64,000 nt of DNA from Aequorivita viscosa (GCF_900106795.1 NZ_FNNS01000014.1:1-64000); one strand, 5' to 3'. Counted from the first letter of the stretch, positions 28,033 through 37,738 are shown. The notes: a model not told the origin generated them from the sequence alone. Made by a program: numbers and translations.

Positions 28033-28567
28033 TTTCAATTTTAAAGATTAAATACATATAGCTGTCATACGTCTTTCCGCCAATTTCTTTTGGAGTCCAG
28101 TTTTCTTTGGCGATGCTCAAATTAACTAATTGATCTACTAATTCGTTGTTTAAATCGGTCTGTTGATAATCGGAATTCAATTCATTTATTTCAACATTGC
28201 CCACGTCGCCATTACAATTTACGAGAAATCGAAGATTTAAAAACCCTGAATCTGTATACCCGTTGTTCTCATATTTTTTTGAAATAGTTTTTCTAAATTG
28301 ATATTTGCCATCTTTAAAAATATTTCGTTCCGAATGGTAATAGCCTTGTGGCTTCAAAGTAGTGTCGCAACGTGCAAAGCCTTCTGAGAACGCTGCGGTT
28401 TTTGGGTTTATATAACCTACATCATGCGGATACTTTGCTGTGTTAATCGGGTATTTTCCGATGCGCTCATAATGAATATAATTTATATAACCGATAAGTC
28501 CTCCAAGCACCATTAAAAGCACCCAAAATGTGATAATCGTCACTTTTAAGAAATTATTCCAGTTCAT
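28004..28567 (-). CDS. Membrane-anchored protein with TonB-C-like domain
   Basis: The 187-residue product has one N-terminal transmembrane helix (about residues 9-30). The periplasmic part ends in a fold resembling the TonB C-terminal domain: FLNLRFLVNCNGDVGNVEI, a helix (ELVDQLVNLSIAKENW) and a final strand pair (YMYLIFKIENGEVLEIL). It lacks the proline-rich linker of a real TonB, so energy transduction is uncertain. It forms a two-gene unit with the TPR lipoprotein, whose start lies inside its last codons. Confidence 0.65.
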   Translation of the reverse strand: MNWNNFLKVTIITFWVLLMVLGGLIGYINYIHYERIGKYPINTAKYPHDVGYINPKTAAFSEGFARCDTTLKPQGYYHSERNIFKDGKYQFRKTISKKYENNGYTDSGFLNLRFLVNCNGDVGNVEINELNSDYQQTDLNNELVDQLVNLSIAKENWTPKEIGGKTYDSYMYLIFKIENGEVLEILP

Positions 28568-28579
28568 TTTATAGGGTGT

Positions 28580-28617
28580 AAAAAGACCCCCAAAGGTTTT
28601 GAAAACCTTTGGGGTCT
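28580..28617 (-). terminator. Rho-independent terminator after aspS
   Basis: On the minus strand GACCCCAAAGGTTTT pairs with AAAACCTTTGGGGGTC with one bulged base and a 1-nt centre, followed by TTTTT. It lies 10 bp past the aspS stop and just upstream of the next gene's start. Confidence 0.8.
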
Positions 28618-28626
28618 GGGCGTTAA

Positions 28627-30381
28627 TTATGATTTAGTCACAACGTTCAAATGAAGCTCTTCCAATTGTTTTGCATCAATGGGAGCAGGGGCATCGATCA
28701 TTACATCACGACCAGAATTGTTTTTCGGGAAGGCAATGAAATCACGGATGGTTTCTTGTCCGCCCAAAATAGCGACTAATCTGTCTAATCCAAAGGCAAG
28801 CCCGCCGTGCGGAGGTGCGCCGTATTGGAAAGCATCCATCAAAAAGCCGAATTGTTCTTTTGCTTCTTCAGGTGTAAACCCTAAATAATCAAACATTTTA
28901 GCTTGAGTTTCTCTATCGTGAATCCTGATTGAGCCTCCGCCGATTTCGTTTCCGTTTAAAACTAAATCGTAGGCATTGGCTTTTACATCGCCAGGATTTG
29001 TAGCTAAAAGTTCGAGCTGCCCTGGTTTAGGAGCGGTAAAAGGATGGTGCATTGCGTAGTAGCGTTCGGTTTCTTCATCCCATTCTAACAGCGGGAAGTC
29101 TATAACCCACAACGGAGCGAATACTTTTGGGTCTCTTAAATTAAGTTCTTCTGCCAAGTGCATTCTTAATGCACTTAACTGCGTTCTTACTTTGTTTTTA
29201 TCTCCAGATAGTACGCAAACTAAATCACCAGGTTTTGCACCCGTTGCTTCGGCCCATTTTGCCAAATCGTCTTGATCGAAAAACTTATCTACAGAAGATT
29301 TATACGTTCCATCGTCGTTGCAACGTGAGTAAACCATTCCCAAAGCACCAACTTGTGGGCGTTTTACCCAGTCAATTATTTTGTCTATTTCTTTTCTTGT
29401 GAACCCATTTCCGCCAGGAACCGCAATTCCCACAACCAATTCGGCTTGGTTGAAGACACCGAAATCTTTGTGCTGTGCAACTTCGTTCAATTCGCCAAAC
29501 TCCATTCCAAAACGAATGTCTGGTTTGTCGTTTCCGTATTTTGCCATGGCTTCGTCGTAGGTCATTCTTGGGAAATCAGAAACCTCAACACCGTTAATTT
29601 CTTTTAGTAAATGTCTTGTTAGTCCTTCAAACGCATTCAGGATTTCTTCCTGATCTACAAATGCCATTTCACAATCTATTTGCGTGAATTCTGGCTGACG
29701 GTCTGCGCGGAGGTCTTCATCCCTAAAACATTTTACTATTTGGAAGTATTTATCCATTCCGCCCACCATCAATAATTGTTTGAAGGTTTGTGGCGACTGC
29801 GGAAGGGCGTAAAACTGACCTTCGTTCATTCGTGAAGGGACTACGAAATCGCGCGCGCCTTCAGGTGTAGATTTTATTAAATATGGAGTTTCAACTTCAA
29901 CGAATCCTTTTTCCGAAAGATAATTTCGTACAGCAATGGCTACTTTATGACGGAAGATGAGGTTTTCACGAACGGGGTTTCGGCGAATGTCGAGGTAGCG
30001 ATATTTCATTCTAAGGTCTTCGCCGCCGTCGGTTTCGTCTTCAATGGTGAATGGAGGTGTTTTTGATTCATTCAGAATTGTTAGTTCAGAAACCAATATT
30101 TCAACATCGCCAGTTGGCATGTTTGGGTTTTTGGACTGTCGCTCAATAACAGTTCCTTTAACCTTAATGACAAATTCGCGCCCTAATTGTGAAGCTTTCT
30201 CCATCAATTCTTTTGAACTGCGTTCCTCGTCAAAAATAAGTTGGGTAATGCCGTAGCGATCGCGAAGATCGACCCACATCATAAATCCTTTATCGCGTGT
30301 TTTTTGAACCCATCCTGAAAGGGTTACTTCTTTGTTGATATCTGCGGCGCGGAGTTGGCCGTTGTTGTGTGTTCTGTACAT
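28627..30381 (-). CDS. aspS: Aspartyl-tRNA synthetase
   Basis: This 584-residue class II synthetase attaches Asp to tRNA-Asp. It has the N-terminal anticodon-binding OB fold ([23 protein letters not shown]), motif 2 ([20 protein letters not shown]), the bacterial GAD insert domain and motif 3 ([15 protein letters not shown]). It ends in the bacterial-type [16 protein letters not shown] tail. A TAAATTTG box at 30414-30407 suits its promoter. A terminator at 28580-28617 ends the transcript. Confidence 0.98.
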   Translation of the reverse strand: MYRTHNNGQLRAADINKEVTLSGWVQKTRDKGFMMWVDLRDRYGITQLIFDEERSSKELMEKASQLGREFVIKVKGTVIERQSKNPNMPTGDVEILVSELTILNESKTPPFTIEDETDGGEDLRMKYRYLDIRRNPVRENLIFRHKVAIAVRNYLSEKGFVEVETPYLIKSTPEGARDFVVPSRMNEGQFYALPQSPQTFKQLLMVGGMDKYFQIVKCFRDEDLRADRQPEFTQIDCEMAFVDQEEILNAFEGLTRHLLKEINGVEVSDFPRMTYDEAMAKYGNDKPDIRFGMEFGELNEVAQHKDFGVFNQAELVVGIAVPGGNGFTRKEIDKIIDWVKRPQVGALGMVYSRCNDDGTYKSSVDKFFDQDDLAKWAEATGAKPGDLVCVLSGDKNKVRTQLSALRMHLAEELNLRDPKVFAPLWVIDFPLLEWDEETERYYAMHHPFTAPKPGQLELLATNPGDVKANAYDLVLNGNEIGGGSIRIHDRETQAKMFDYLGFTPEEAKEQFGFLMDAFQYGAPPHGGLAFGLDRLVAILGGQETIRDFIAFPKNNSGRDVMIDAPAPIDAKQLEELHLNVVTKS

Positions 30382-30660
30382 TTTGTTCTGAAAAAATTTG
30401 AGAGGGCAAATTTAGTGAGTATTAACGGAATGGGGTAGGTTTTGATGAGATTATTGATACAAGTATCACTTCCAACGTAGATCCGCATCAAATATTGGAA
30501 TTTAGTCGTTTTTAACTCTCTTTTTTTAATTTTCGAATTTTTCGATAGTAAGTTTCCGAAAATAGATTGTTTGCTATTATATGTAGTTAATAACTGGTTT
30601 AACTCCAATCTTTCCTATGTTTTTTTTGTATGTTCGTGCCCTTAACCTAAAAATAATTCT

Positions 30661-32067
30661 ATGTTTAAAAAATTATCCCTTTTAATAATTTTATTTGTGG
30701 CGTTTGCCACAAATGCTCAGGACTTGCCTGTAACGCAATGGACCGATAACGCCGATACTTCTTGGTATGATGATTCTCTAGATACGTTTGACGTATCGGA
30801 TGCAGCAAGCTTTGCCGGAGTGAGTGTTTTGGTAGAAGCCGGTAACAATTTTGAAGGAAAAATAATCAACCTTACTTCAGATATTGATTTAGGAGCGCAC
30901 CTTTGGTTGCCTGTAGGAACTTCAATTGACCTAGCGTTTAAAGGAAGCGTTGAGGGAAATGATTATACAATTTCAAATATATTTGTAAATCGTCCTGATA
31001 ACGATTTTAGTGGTTTGTTTGGAGCCGTAATTTCTTGCGAAGTAAAAAACCTTAAAGTCGATGGAGCTGTGGTATATGGACTAAGCACTGTTGCTGTTTT
31101 AACTGCAAATTTATCTACCAATAGTTTGGTCGAAAACTGTCATGTAACCAATTCAGAAGTGTATTCTGCTGGTGGTTTTGACGGTGCGTCTGTTGGTGGA
31201 ATCGCTGGTGGATTGTTAATAGATTCTCAGATTAAGAAATCTTCTTTTTCAGGTGAAGTTTACGGTGGAAACCAAACAGGTGGTCTCGTTGGAACTGCTT
31301 GGGATACCACATTAATTGAAGAGAGCTTTTCAGAAGGTTTGGTTTCTGGAGATGATGTTGTTGGTGGATTAGTAGGCTTTTGTACTTTTAATTTTCCTCC
31401 AGACCCTAACTCTACAAATGTGGTTAAAAACTCATATTCAAGAGCTAATGTTATTGCAACAGGCACAAGAGTTGGTGGTTTTTACGGTTCGCCAGAAATT
31501 AATGGAGCGATTGAAAATAGCTATTCTACAGGAACGGTTACAGCCCCAAATGCGGGTGGAACTGTAGGTGGTTTTATAGGCGACATTATTCAGGAAACTA
31601 CGGTGGCAAATTCTTATTTTGATACTGAAAGTAGTGGAATGGCAGAAGGTATTGGAGCATTTCCAGCAGATCCAACAATTAGTGTAGTGGGAAGAACTAC
31701 TAACGAAATGAAGTCTCAAGAATTGGTAGACCTTTTAAATGGGGATCAAGGTGATATTTGGAGCATTAATCCAGATGTAAATGATGGATACCCTGTTCTT
31801 ACAAATCTTGTACTATCTACTGAAAGTTTTGTTTCAGTTGAAAATGAAGTAGTTATTTACCCAAGTATTTCTGCAACTTCAATCAATTTAAGAACGAGTG
31901 TACCGTCTAAATTTGTTTTGACAGATATAAACGGTAGAGTTTTAGACAACGGAATGATTCAGGAAACGGAAGTGAATTATACTATTGCGCATTTAAATTC
32001 TGGTGTTTATATTGTGATTTTTGAAAGCAATTCTCAAAGAACAGTAAAGCGCTTTATTAAAAAATAG
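30661..32067 (+). CDS. Secreted GLUG-repeat protein with T9SS sorting domain
   Basis: The 468-residue product has a signal peptide (MFKKLSLLIILFVAFATNAQ) and a repeat region typical of GLUG-motif surface proteins (GGIAGGLLIDSQIKKSSFSG, GGLVGTAWDTTLIEESFSEG, GGLVGF, VGGFIGDI). It ends in a Por-type sorting domain (VVIYPSISATSINLRT to the RFIKK end). The repeats probably build a beta-helix exposed on the cell surface or released by type IX secretion, perhaps for adhesion; that is inference. It is monocistronic with a terminator at 32118-32157. Confidence 0.88.
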   Translation: MFKKLSLLIILFVAFATNAQDLPVTQWTDNADTSWYDDSLDTFDVSDAASFAGVSVLVEAGNNFEGKIINLTSDIDLGAHLWLPVGTSIDLAFKGSVEGNDYTISNIFVNRPDNDFSGLFGAVISCEVKNLKVDGAVVYGLSTVAVLTANLSTNSLVENCHVTNSEVYSAGGFDGASVGGIAGGLLIDSQIKKSSFSGEVYGGNQTGGLVGTAWDTTLIEESFSEGLVSGDDVVGGLVGFCTFNFPPDPNSTNVVKNSYSRANVIATGTRVGGFYGSPEINGAIENSYSTGTVTAPNAGGTVGGFIGDIIQETTVANSYFDTESSGMAEGIGAFPADPTISVVGRTTNEMKSQELVDLLNGDQGDIWSINPDVNDGYPVLTNLVLSTESFVSVENEVVIYPSISATSINLRTSVPSKFVLTDINGRVLDNGMIQETEVNYTIAHLNSGVYIVIFESNSQRTVKRFIKK

Positions 32068-32117
32068 TCTTGCGACGAACCCTTAATTAGCTAACAGAGC
32101 TGAGTAAGGTTTAAATT

Positions 32118-32157
32118 AAAAAAGCTGGGTAATGGTTATCATTATTCGGCTTTTTTT
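32118..32157 (+). terminator. Rho-independent terminator after the GLUG gene
   Basis: AAAAAAGC pairs with GCTTTTTT, and an inner TAATG/CATTA pairing closes part of the loop. The rest of 32158-32387 holds no gene that I can support. Confidence 0.65.
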
Positions 32158-32387
32158 ATTTGTGTTGTTTCCTTATTTATGGGTTAGCTGCAACATATAG
32201 TTAGCACATCAAGTATTCACTATTTGGGATCTTTTGTTTTCTGTTCTGAGTGAAACTAAGCTGTTATCTAAACTTGTTTTGGGTATGTTGTTCTGCCTTC
32301 TCTAAAGCTTTTAAAACGTCCTACGCTTTATAAATTTTCTATGTTTTCGAAGTCCATATATTACAAGAGGCTTCATCATTAATAATC

Positions 32388-32419
32388 AAAAAAAGAGGCT
32401 GCAAAATGCAACCTCTTTA
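32388..32419 (-). terminator. Rho-independent terminator of the M16 peptidase operon
   Basis: On the minus strand AAAGAGGTTGCA pairs with TGCAGCCTCTTT around a short T-rich loop (one mismatch) and is followed by a T-run. Confidence 0.85.
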
Positions 32420-32452
32420 TAAATACAAAGACTTTTAAAGGTCAGTTATAGA

Positions 32453-34519
32453 TTATTCAAAATCTGAATCTGACACTCCTTCATTGATGCTTACTTTGCT
32501 GATCTCAAAAGCGATTTCTTGTGGACCTGCAGTTTGCTTAATCGTAAATGGAAACTTAATTCCGTCTACTTCTGTGTAGTTCTCGTATGAAATAGTAGTA
32601 GAAATAGTCTGTCCCATTGCTTCTTGCGTGGTAACTTCTTTAACTTTCAATCCACTAGCTTTGTCATAATAAGCTTCTTTTCCTCCTTCGAAGGAAACAA
32701 CGTAAGCGTCTTTTCCATCAACAGGTTCTAAACGCTCTAACTTTGCCCCTTTTGCTGAAAGTTCTGGGAAAGGAACTGCTGCGGTTTTTGCGGCAGCGTT
32801 TTGCTCGTCAGTGTTATCAATACGTTGGCCTTGAGCCATCATATATCCTTTTTCGCCATCAAAAATCATTTTTTGCAATGTCATTCCGCCCATAGAAACA
32901 ACCAAAGAAGATTGATTTTTAGTGGTGTTTTTCATTTCAAGACCAAGTTGCATGCCTTGCATTTCAGCTTGTGCAACCCAGCTTACAGAATTAACAGCTT
33001 TTAGAGCTTTTTCGCCTCCAATGGCATTGATGTATTGGTTCAAAACAGTTTCTGCGGTTACACCTGCCTCAATGGCTTTGTTGTAATTTGGTTCAGATAC
33101 GGGATTTGCATATTCATCAAAATAAAATATCGGAATTTGTCTTCCGCTAGGACCTTTAAGGGTTTTAAGACCTTCTAAAACTTCAGATCCTTTTCCAACA
33201 ATTACTATACGAAGATTGTCCGGCTTATAATATTTCTTAGCTACACGTTGTACATCGGCTACGGTTACTGCGTTAATTTTTCTTAGGTAGTTGATGTAAA
33301 AATCATTTCCGAGATTTTGTGTTTTTATTCTTAAAGCAGAATTTGCGATAGTTGCAGGACGTTCTAAAGCTAGGACGAAATCTCCAGTGAATTTAGCTTT
33401 AGCATTAGCTAATTGCTGAGTAGTAACTTGGTTGTCACGAATAAAACGTATCTCTTTCAATATTTCGACAACAGCACTATCAGTTACCGCATTTCTCACG
33501 CTTGTTGAAGCTGTAAAGCGAGTAATGTTTTTATCTGCTCCTGTATTTGAACGCGCACCATAAGTCCAACCGTGTGCTTCACGTAAATTCATGTTTAATA
33601 AACTATTGAAGCCACCACCTAAAATTCTGTTAGCTACTAGTACTGGAAAATAATCAGGATCGCTCATTTTTAGTTTTACTAAGTTCTGAACTGTAATCTC
33701 TGATTGTACAGCGTTTGGCATATCCACAAAATTAACTTGTGTGTACTGAACGTCTTGTGGGTCGGCATAAGTAGCTGATGGTACAGGTGCTGCACTCCAG
33801 TCTTTTAAGTACTTTTTTACTAAGCGCTTAACTTCTTTGCTTGACACGTCACCAACTACTGCTAAATACGCATGGTTTGGTCTAAAAAAGTTGTCGTAAA
33901 AAAACTTTACATCGTTTAAAGTAAGGTTTTTAACTTTTTCTTCGGTTGTAAACTCACCATTTGGGTGTTCTGTACCGTAGATTAATGCAGGGCTTATTCT
34001 GCTGGCAACTTGAGAAACACTCTTTTCTTGACTTTTAATGCCTTCTAGCAACTTATCTTTTTCTTTTTGAAATTCTTCTTCTGTAAATAATGGATTTTTG
34101 ATAGCATCTGCCATTAATTCCATAATTCTTGGGAAGTATTCAGAAAGAGAACTTGCATAGCCGCTTTCAGAGCCAAATGAGATATAAGCGCCTAGGTAAT
34201 CGACTTCTTCATTAAAATCATCTTTTGAAATGCTGGTAGTTCCGTTGCCCATCATTGCAGCAACTAAAGACTCAACACCAGCTTTTTGACGAGATGCGTG
34301 AATTGGATTATCTATAAGAAGCTGTACACGAACGGCAGGTAGCTTATTGTTTTCAACAACTAAAACTGTTAAACCGTTATCTAGCTTAAAAGTTATAGGT
34401 TCAGATAAATTGACTGTAGGAGCAGGACCTGGAATAGGTTGTTTGCTTCGGTCTATTTGCGCTGTTGCAAGACTTGTAGTTAAAAGTCCTACTAGAAATA
34501 GGTAAATATATTTTTTCAT
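32453..34519 (-). CDS. M16-family peptidase, non-catalytic subunit with extra C-terminal domain
   Basis: The 688-residue product has a signal peptide and two M16 domains. The place of the zinc motif HxxEH is degenerate (KAGVESLVAAMMGNGT), so it cannot bind zinc in the usual way. The substrate-binding Arg/Tyr pair is kept (LREAHGWTYGARS). After about residue 460 comes an additional domain with beta-rich sequence (SMGGMTLQKMIFDGEKGYM, YYDKASGLKVKEVTT), similar to outer-membrane lipoprotein-carrier-like folds. It lies 21 bp downstream of the catalytic subunit, and the two should form a periplasmic heterodimer. Confidence 0.9.
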   Translation of the reverse strand: MKKYIYLFLVGLLTTSLATAQIDRSKQPIPGPAPTVNLSEPITFKLDNGLTVLVVENNKLPAVRVQLLIDNPIHASRQKAGVESLVAAMMGNGTTSISKDDFNEEVDYLGAYISFGSESGYASSLSEYFPRIMELMADAIKNPLFTEEEFQKEKDKLLEGIKSQEKSVSQVASRISPALIYGTEHPNGEFTTEEKVKNLTLNDVKFFYDNFFRPNHAYLAVVGDVSSKEVKRLVKKYLKDWSAAPVPSATYADPQDVQYTQVNFVDMPNAVQSEITVQNLVKLKMSDPDYFPVLVANRILGGGFNSLLNMNLREAHGWTYGARSNTGADKNITRFTASTSVRNAVTDSAVVEILKEIRFIRDNQVTTQQLANAKAKFTGDFVLALERPATIANSALRIKTQNLGNDFYINYLRKINAVTVADVQRVAKKYYKPDNLRIVIVGKGSEVLEGLKTLKGPSGRQIPIFYFDEYANPVSEPNYNKAIEAGVTAETVLNQYINAIGGEKALKAVNSVSWVAQAEMQGMQLGLEMKNTTKNQSSLVVSMGGMTLQKMIFDGEKGYMMAQGQRIDNTDEQNAAAKTAAVPFPELSAKGAKLERLEPVDGKDAYVVSFEGGKEAYYDKASGLKVKEVTTQEAMGQTISTTISYENYTEVDGIKFPFTIKQTAGPQEIAFEISKVSINEGVSDSDFE

Positions 34520-34540
34520 TTTGATAAAATTCTTTTATGA

Positions 34541-35857
34541 TTATTGATCGGTTTTTGGCAAATACTCTAAACGAAGGCGTTGGTTCGGGTTTAAGTATTT
34601 TTTGGCAACCTCTCTGATTTCTTCACGGGTAATATTCTTGTAGATTTCCAACTCTTTATTTATAAGACTAGTATCTCCGTAAAAAGTATAATAGTTAGCT
34701 AAGGAATTTGCAATACCTTCAACTGTTGCATTTGATGTTACAAAGTTGTTTTTGTAGATATTCTGTAATTTTTCATACTCGCGTTCAGAAATTAGTTCGG
34801 TTTGTAACTTTACGATTTCTTCATCCATTTCTCTTGTAATTGTTTCTAATGGAGTATTGTTTAGCGGTAATGCTAAGGTTATGTAGCTTCCATAATCTTC
34901 TTGGCTGAAGTTTAGAGCAGCAACTTCCATCGCTATTTTATCTTGGTCTACTAGTTTTTTGTATAAACGTGAACTTTTTCCATCGCTAAGAATGGTTGAA
35001 ATCATGTCTAATACATATGCATCACGCTCTTTCATTGATGGCGTACGATATGCGTGTACAACCATTGGCAGTTGAATATTTGGATCGTAGAACTTAGCAT
35101 TTATTTGTTGTGTAATAGGATCTTCTTTTATGTTAGGCTGAACAACTGCAGGTCCGCTAGGAATAGGTCCGAAGTAATCCTTAATCATCTTTTTCACCTG
35201 TTTTTTGTCTATATCACCGGCAACTACCAAAACCGCATTATTTGGAATATAAAACTTTTTATTAAAGGCTTGGAACTCTTCTAAAGTAGCCGCATCTAGG
35301 TCTTCCATTTCACCGATGGTAGTCCATCTGTAAGGGTGATTTTTGAAAAGATTTTCTTTTACAGCTTTTAGAACATTACCATACGGTTGATTGTCTACGC
35401 GAAGGCGTTTTTCTTCTTTTACAACTTCGTTTTGAGTGTCTACCCCAATTTGGTTAATAACTGGGTGCAACATACGTTCGCTTTCCATCCATAATCCAAC
35501 TTCTACACTATTGGAAGGAAAAATTTCATAATAATAGGTGCGGTCATCGGTAGTGTTTGCGTTATTCGTTCCACCATTTGAGGAAACAATCTCGAACCAC
35601 TTACCACGATCAATATTTTCAGTTCCTTCGAATAAAAGGTGTTCAAAAAAGTGAGCAAATCCTGAACGTCCTGGAGTTTCATTTTTGGCTCCTACGTGAT
35701 ACATTACGGATGTAATTACCACAGGAGATGTTTTGTCTTCATGAAGAATAACGTGTAGACCATTGTCAAGGTCGTACTCTTCAAATTCTACATGCTGTGA
35801 CTGAACGCCTGCCAAAACGGCAAGGGCAAATAGAGCGGTAAGAAATGTTTTTTTCAT
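34541..35857 (-). CDS. M16-family zinc metallopeptidase, catalytic subunit
   Basis: The 438-residue product has a signal peptide (MKKTFLTALFALAVLAGVQSQ) and the inverted zinc motif HFFEHLLFEGTEN (HxxEH, near residue 67), with the distal Glu in the following helix region. It lacks the Arg/Tyr pair, which its partner gene supplies. Paired M16B genes of this sort degrade peptides or unfolded proteins in the periplasm. It is first in a two-gene operon that ends in a clear terminator. Confidence 0.94.
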   Translation of the reverse strand: MKKTFLTALFALAVLAGVQSQHVEFEEYDLDNGLHVILHEDKTSPVVITSVMYHVGAKNETPGRSGFAHFFEHLLFEGTENIDRGKWFEIVSSNGGTNNANTTDDRTYYYEIFPSNSVEVGLWMESERMLHPVINQIGVDTQNEVVKEEKRLRVDNQPYGNVLKAVKENLFKNHPYRWTTIGEMEDLDAATLEEFQAFNKKFYIPNNAVLVVAGDIDKKQVKKMIKDYFGPIPSGPAVVQPNIKEDPITQQINAKFYDPNIQLPMVVHAYRTPSMKERDAYVLDMISTILSDGKSSRLYKKLVDQDKIAMEVAALNFSQEDYGSYITLALPLNNTPLETITREMDEEIVKLQTELISEREYEKLQNIYKNNFVTSNATVEGIANSLANYYTFYGDTSLINKELEIYKNITREEIREVAKKYLNPNQRLRLEYLPKTDQ

Positions 35858-36183
35858 TGTTTAAGTTTACGGGTTATGAACTTCATAAGTTTTAGCGGGT
35901 AAAAATACAAAGAAATATGGGGTTTATAACATAGATATTCAATTTAGGCTGTAAGCTTTAAGATATTTTTGTTCTTTAGAACGTTGAAGTCGTAGAAGAA
36001 TGTAAAACCGTGAAATTTCACTATTTTTTCAAGATTTATCTCCATTAATATTATTTTATTGACATTTGTACTGTATCAGAGTTAATTTCTTATCGAATAA
36101 GTCATAATTTAGTCATAAAATTTACCCTTAATTTGCGTTCTACACTGATATTGTCGTAACTTTTGAAACTAAAACCTCAAACT

Positions 36184-36639
36184 ATGTTGAAAATTTATTC
36201 CACTTATGGTATCGGTATTGCTATTGTGCTTATTGCCTATTTCCTGATTTTAAAATTAATCGGTCTGCATCACTATCCAGTATTAAGTGTTGTTAATGCG
36301 TTATTTTTTGGTGCGGGAATTTATTTCGCGCTAAAAAGCTATCAAAGTAAGGTTTCAGAAGTTAAATATGAAAAAGGTTTCGAGGCTGGACTATTTACTG
36401 GTGGAATTGCGTCGATAATTTTTACCGTTTTTATGGCGCTTTATATGTATCAAATTGACGGTGTATTTGCAACGTCTATTATGGAAAGCTGGAATATGGA
36501 AACCCAAATGGGTACGGCAATGATTGTTGTTTCCGTTTTTATAATGGGCCTTGTTACAACACTCATTTTAACATTTTCGCTAATGCAACTTTTCAAAAAG
36601 TCTTGGAACGCCAAGAATAGAAACAGGAACACTCTGTAA
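36184..36639 (+). CDS. DUF4199-like membrane protein
   Basis: The 151-residue protein has four hydrophobic helices (starting near residues 4, 33, 64 and 108), matching the DUF4199 layout common in Bacteroidota, with EKGFEAGLFTGGIASIIF after the second helix. Function is unknown. I start at ATG 36184 rather than the in-frame TTG at 36163. The 325-bp region before it contains a perfect 12-bp palindrome GTGAAATTTCAC at 36010-36021 and no other gene that I can support. Confidence 0.8.
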   Translation: MLKIYSTYGIGIAIVLIAYFLILKLIGLHHYPVLSVVNALFFGAGIYFALKSYQSKVSEVKYEKGFEAGLFTGGIASIIFTVFMALYMYQIDGVFATSIMESWNMETQMGTAMIVVSVFIMGLVTTLILTFSLMQLFKKSWNAKNRNRNTL

Positions 36640-36653
36640 ATTAAACAAAAACA

Positions 36654-36684
36654 TTTGTTGTTTAGCTTAAAAAAACTATATTTG
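36654..36684 (+). promoter_or_regulatory. Promoter of rplU-rpmA (TTTG-N19-TATATTTG)
   Basis: TTTG (36654-36657) and TATATTTG (36677-36684) are separated by 19 bp, a full match to the Bacteroidota vegetative consensus. About 55 bp of leader precede the rplU ATG. Confidence 0.75.
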
Positions 36685-36743
36685 CACCCGCTTTTACTTG
36701 ACGGTAAGAGTATAATGTTTAACTAATTTATAAACGATTCGCT

Positions 36744-37385
36744 ATGTACGCAATTGTAGAGATAGCAGGGCAGCAAATAAAAGTTGCGAAAGACCAAAAG
36801 GTTTTTGTTAATCGTTTACCAGTAGAAGAGGGTAAATCAGTGTCTTTTGACAATGTACTTCTTATTGGTGACGGAGACAATATTACCATTGGCGCCCCGG
36901 CTATAAACGGCGCTCAAATAGGAGCAAAAGTCGTAAAGCACCTTAAAGGTGACAAAGTTATAGTTTTCAAAAAGAAACGCCGTAAAGGATACCGTGTTAA
37001 AAACGGACACCGTCAGGCCCTTTCTGAAATCGTAATTGAAAGCATTGTAGCCTCTGGTGCTACACCTGCTAAAAAAGAAGAGGCTAAAAAGGCACCTGCA
37101 AAAAAAGCAGCTCCTAAAAAAGCCGCTAAAGCAGACGATCTTAAAAAGATTGAAGGTGTTGGACCAAAAGCTGCTGAAGCTATGGTGGCTGCTGGATTGG
37201 ATACTTTTGCTAAAGTTGCAAAAGCAAAACCAGAAGCTATTTCAACAATTCTTTCTGATGCAAGTTCAAATTTGGCTCATTTGGTTACCGATACTTGGCC
37301 AAAACAAGCACAATTAGCTGCTGATGGTAAGTGGGACGAGCTAAAGGAATTGCAAGACAGATTAGACGGTGGGATTGAAAAATAA
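36744..37385 (+). CDS. rplU: Ribosomal protein L21 with C-terminal helix-hairpin-helix extension
   Basis: Residues 1-103 form a normal L21 of the 50S subunit (MYAIVEIAGQQIKVAKDQKV, then KKKRRKGYRVKNGHRQ). The protein continues for about 110 residues. A Lys/Ala linker (KKAPAKKAAPKKAAK) leads to a helix-hairpin-helix-like domain (DDLKKIEGVGPKAAEAMVAAG) and a helical tail. E. coli L21 stops at 103 residues; extended forms are seen in Flavobacteriaceae. The extension could bind rRNA or DNA, but this is inference. rpmA follows after 35 bp in one operon. Confidence 0.96.
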   Translation: MYAIVEIAGQQIKVAKDQKVFVNRLPVEEGKSVSFDNVLLIGDGDNITIGAPAINGAQIGAKVVKHLKGDKVIVFKKKRRKGYRVKNGHRQALSEIVIESIVASGATPAKKEEAKKAPAKKAAPKKAAKADDLKKIEGVGPKAAEAMVAAGLDTFAKVAKAKPEAISTILSDASSNLAHLVTDTWPKQAQLAADGKWDELKELQDRLDGGIEK

Positions 37386-37420
37386 TCTTACTGAAGTATA
37401 ATATTTAAAACCGAAACAAA

Positions 37421-37684
37421 ATGGCTCACAAAAAAGGAGTTGGTAGTTCTAAGAACGGTAGAGAATCAGAATCGAAACGTCTAGGCGTTAAAATTTTTGG
37501 TGGACAAGCTGCTGTTGCTGGAAATATCATTGTAAGACAAAGAGGAAATACGCATCACCCAGGTGAAAACGTATACGGTGGAAAAGATCACACATTACAC
37601 GCTCAAGTGGACGGTGTAGTGAAATTCACTAAAAAGAGGGATAACAAGAGCTACGTTTCAATCGTTCCAAACGCTAAGGCTTAG
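37421..37684 (+). CDS. rpmA: Ribosomal protein L27
   Basis: This 87-residue L27 begins [22 protein letters not shown], so the N-terminal tail that reaches toward the peptidyl transferase centre is present without the cleaved leader seen in Firmicutes. It is the second gene of the rplU-rpmA operon and ends at a terminator. Confidence 0.98.
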   Translation: MAHKKGVGSSKNGRESESKRLGVKIFGGQAAVAGNIIVRQRGNTHHPGENVYGGKDHTLHAQVDGVVKFTKKRDNKSYVSIVPNAKA

Positions 37685-37707
37685 TAGTACATCTTGTGTA
37701 AAATTTG

Positions 37708-37738
37708 AAAACCTTCACAGCAATGTGGAGGTTTTTTG
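37708..37738. terminator. Terminator after rpmA (bidirectional)
   Basis: AAAACCTTCACA pairs with TGTGGAGGTTTT around GCAA with one mismatch, followed by six T. It also serves the convergent transglutaminase gene. Confidence 0.85.

Noticed and set aside
30324-30608. 94-codon minus-strand frame over the aspS start
   Set aside because: It overlaps the aspS N-terminus in another frame, its composition is not protein-like, and the upstream part is promoter sequence.
36010-36021. Perfect palindrome GTGAAATTTCAC as an operator
   Set aside because: A 12-bp AT-rich palindrome is expected by chance in such sequence, and it is more than 150 bp from the nearest start; left as a remark only.
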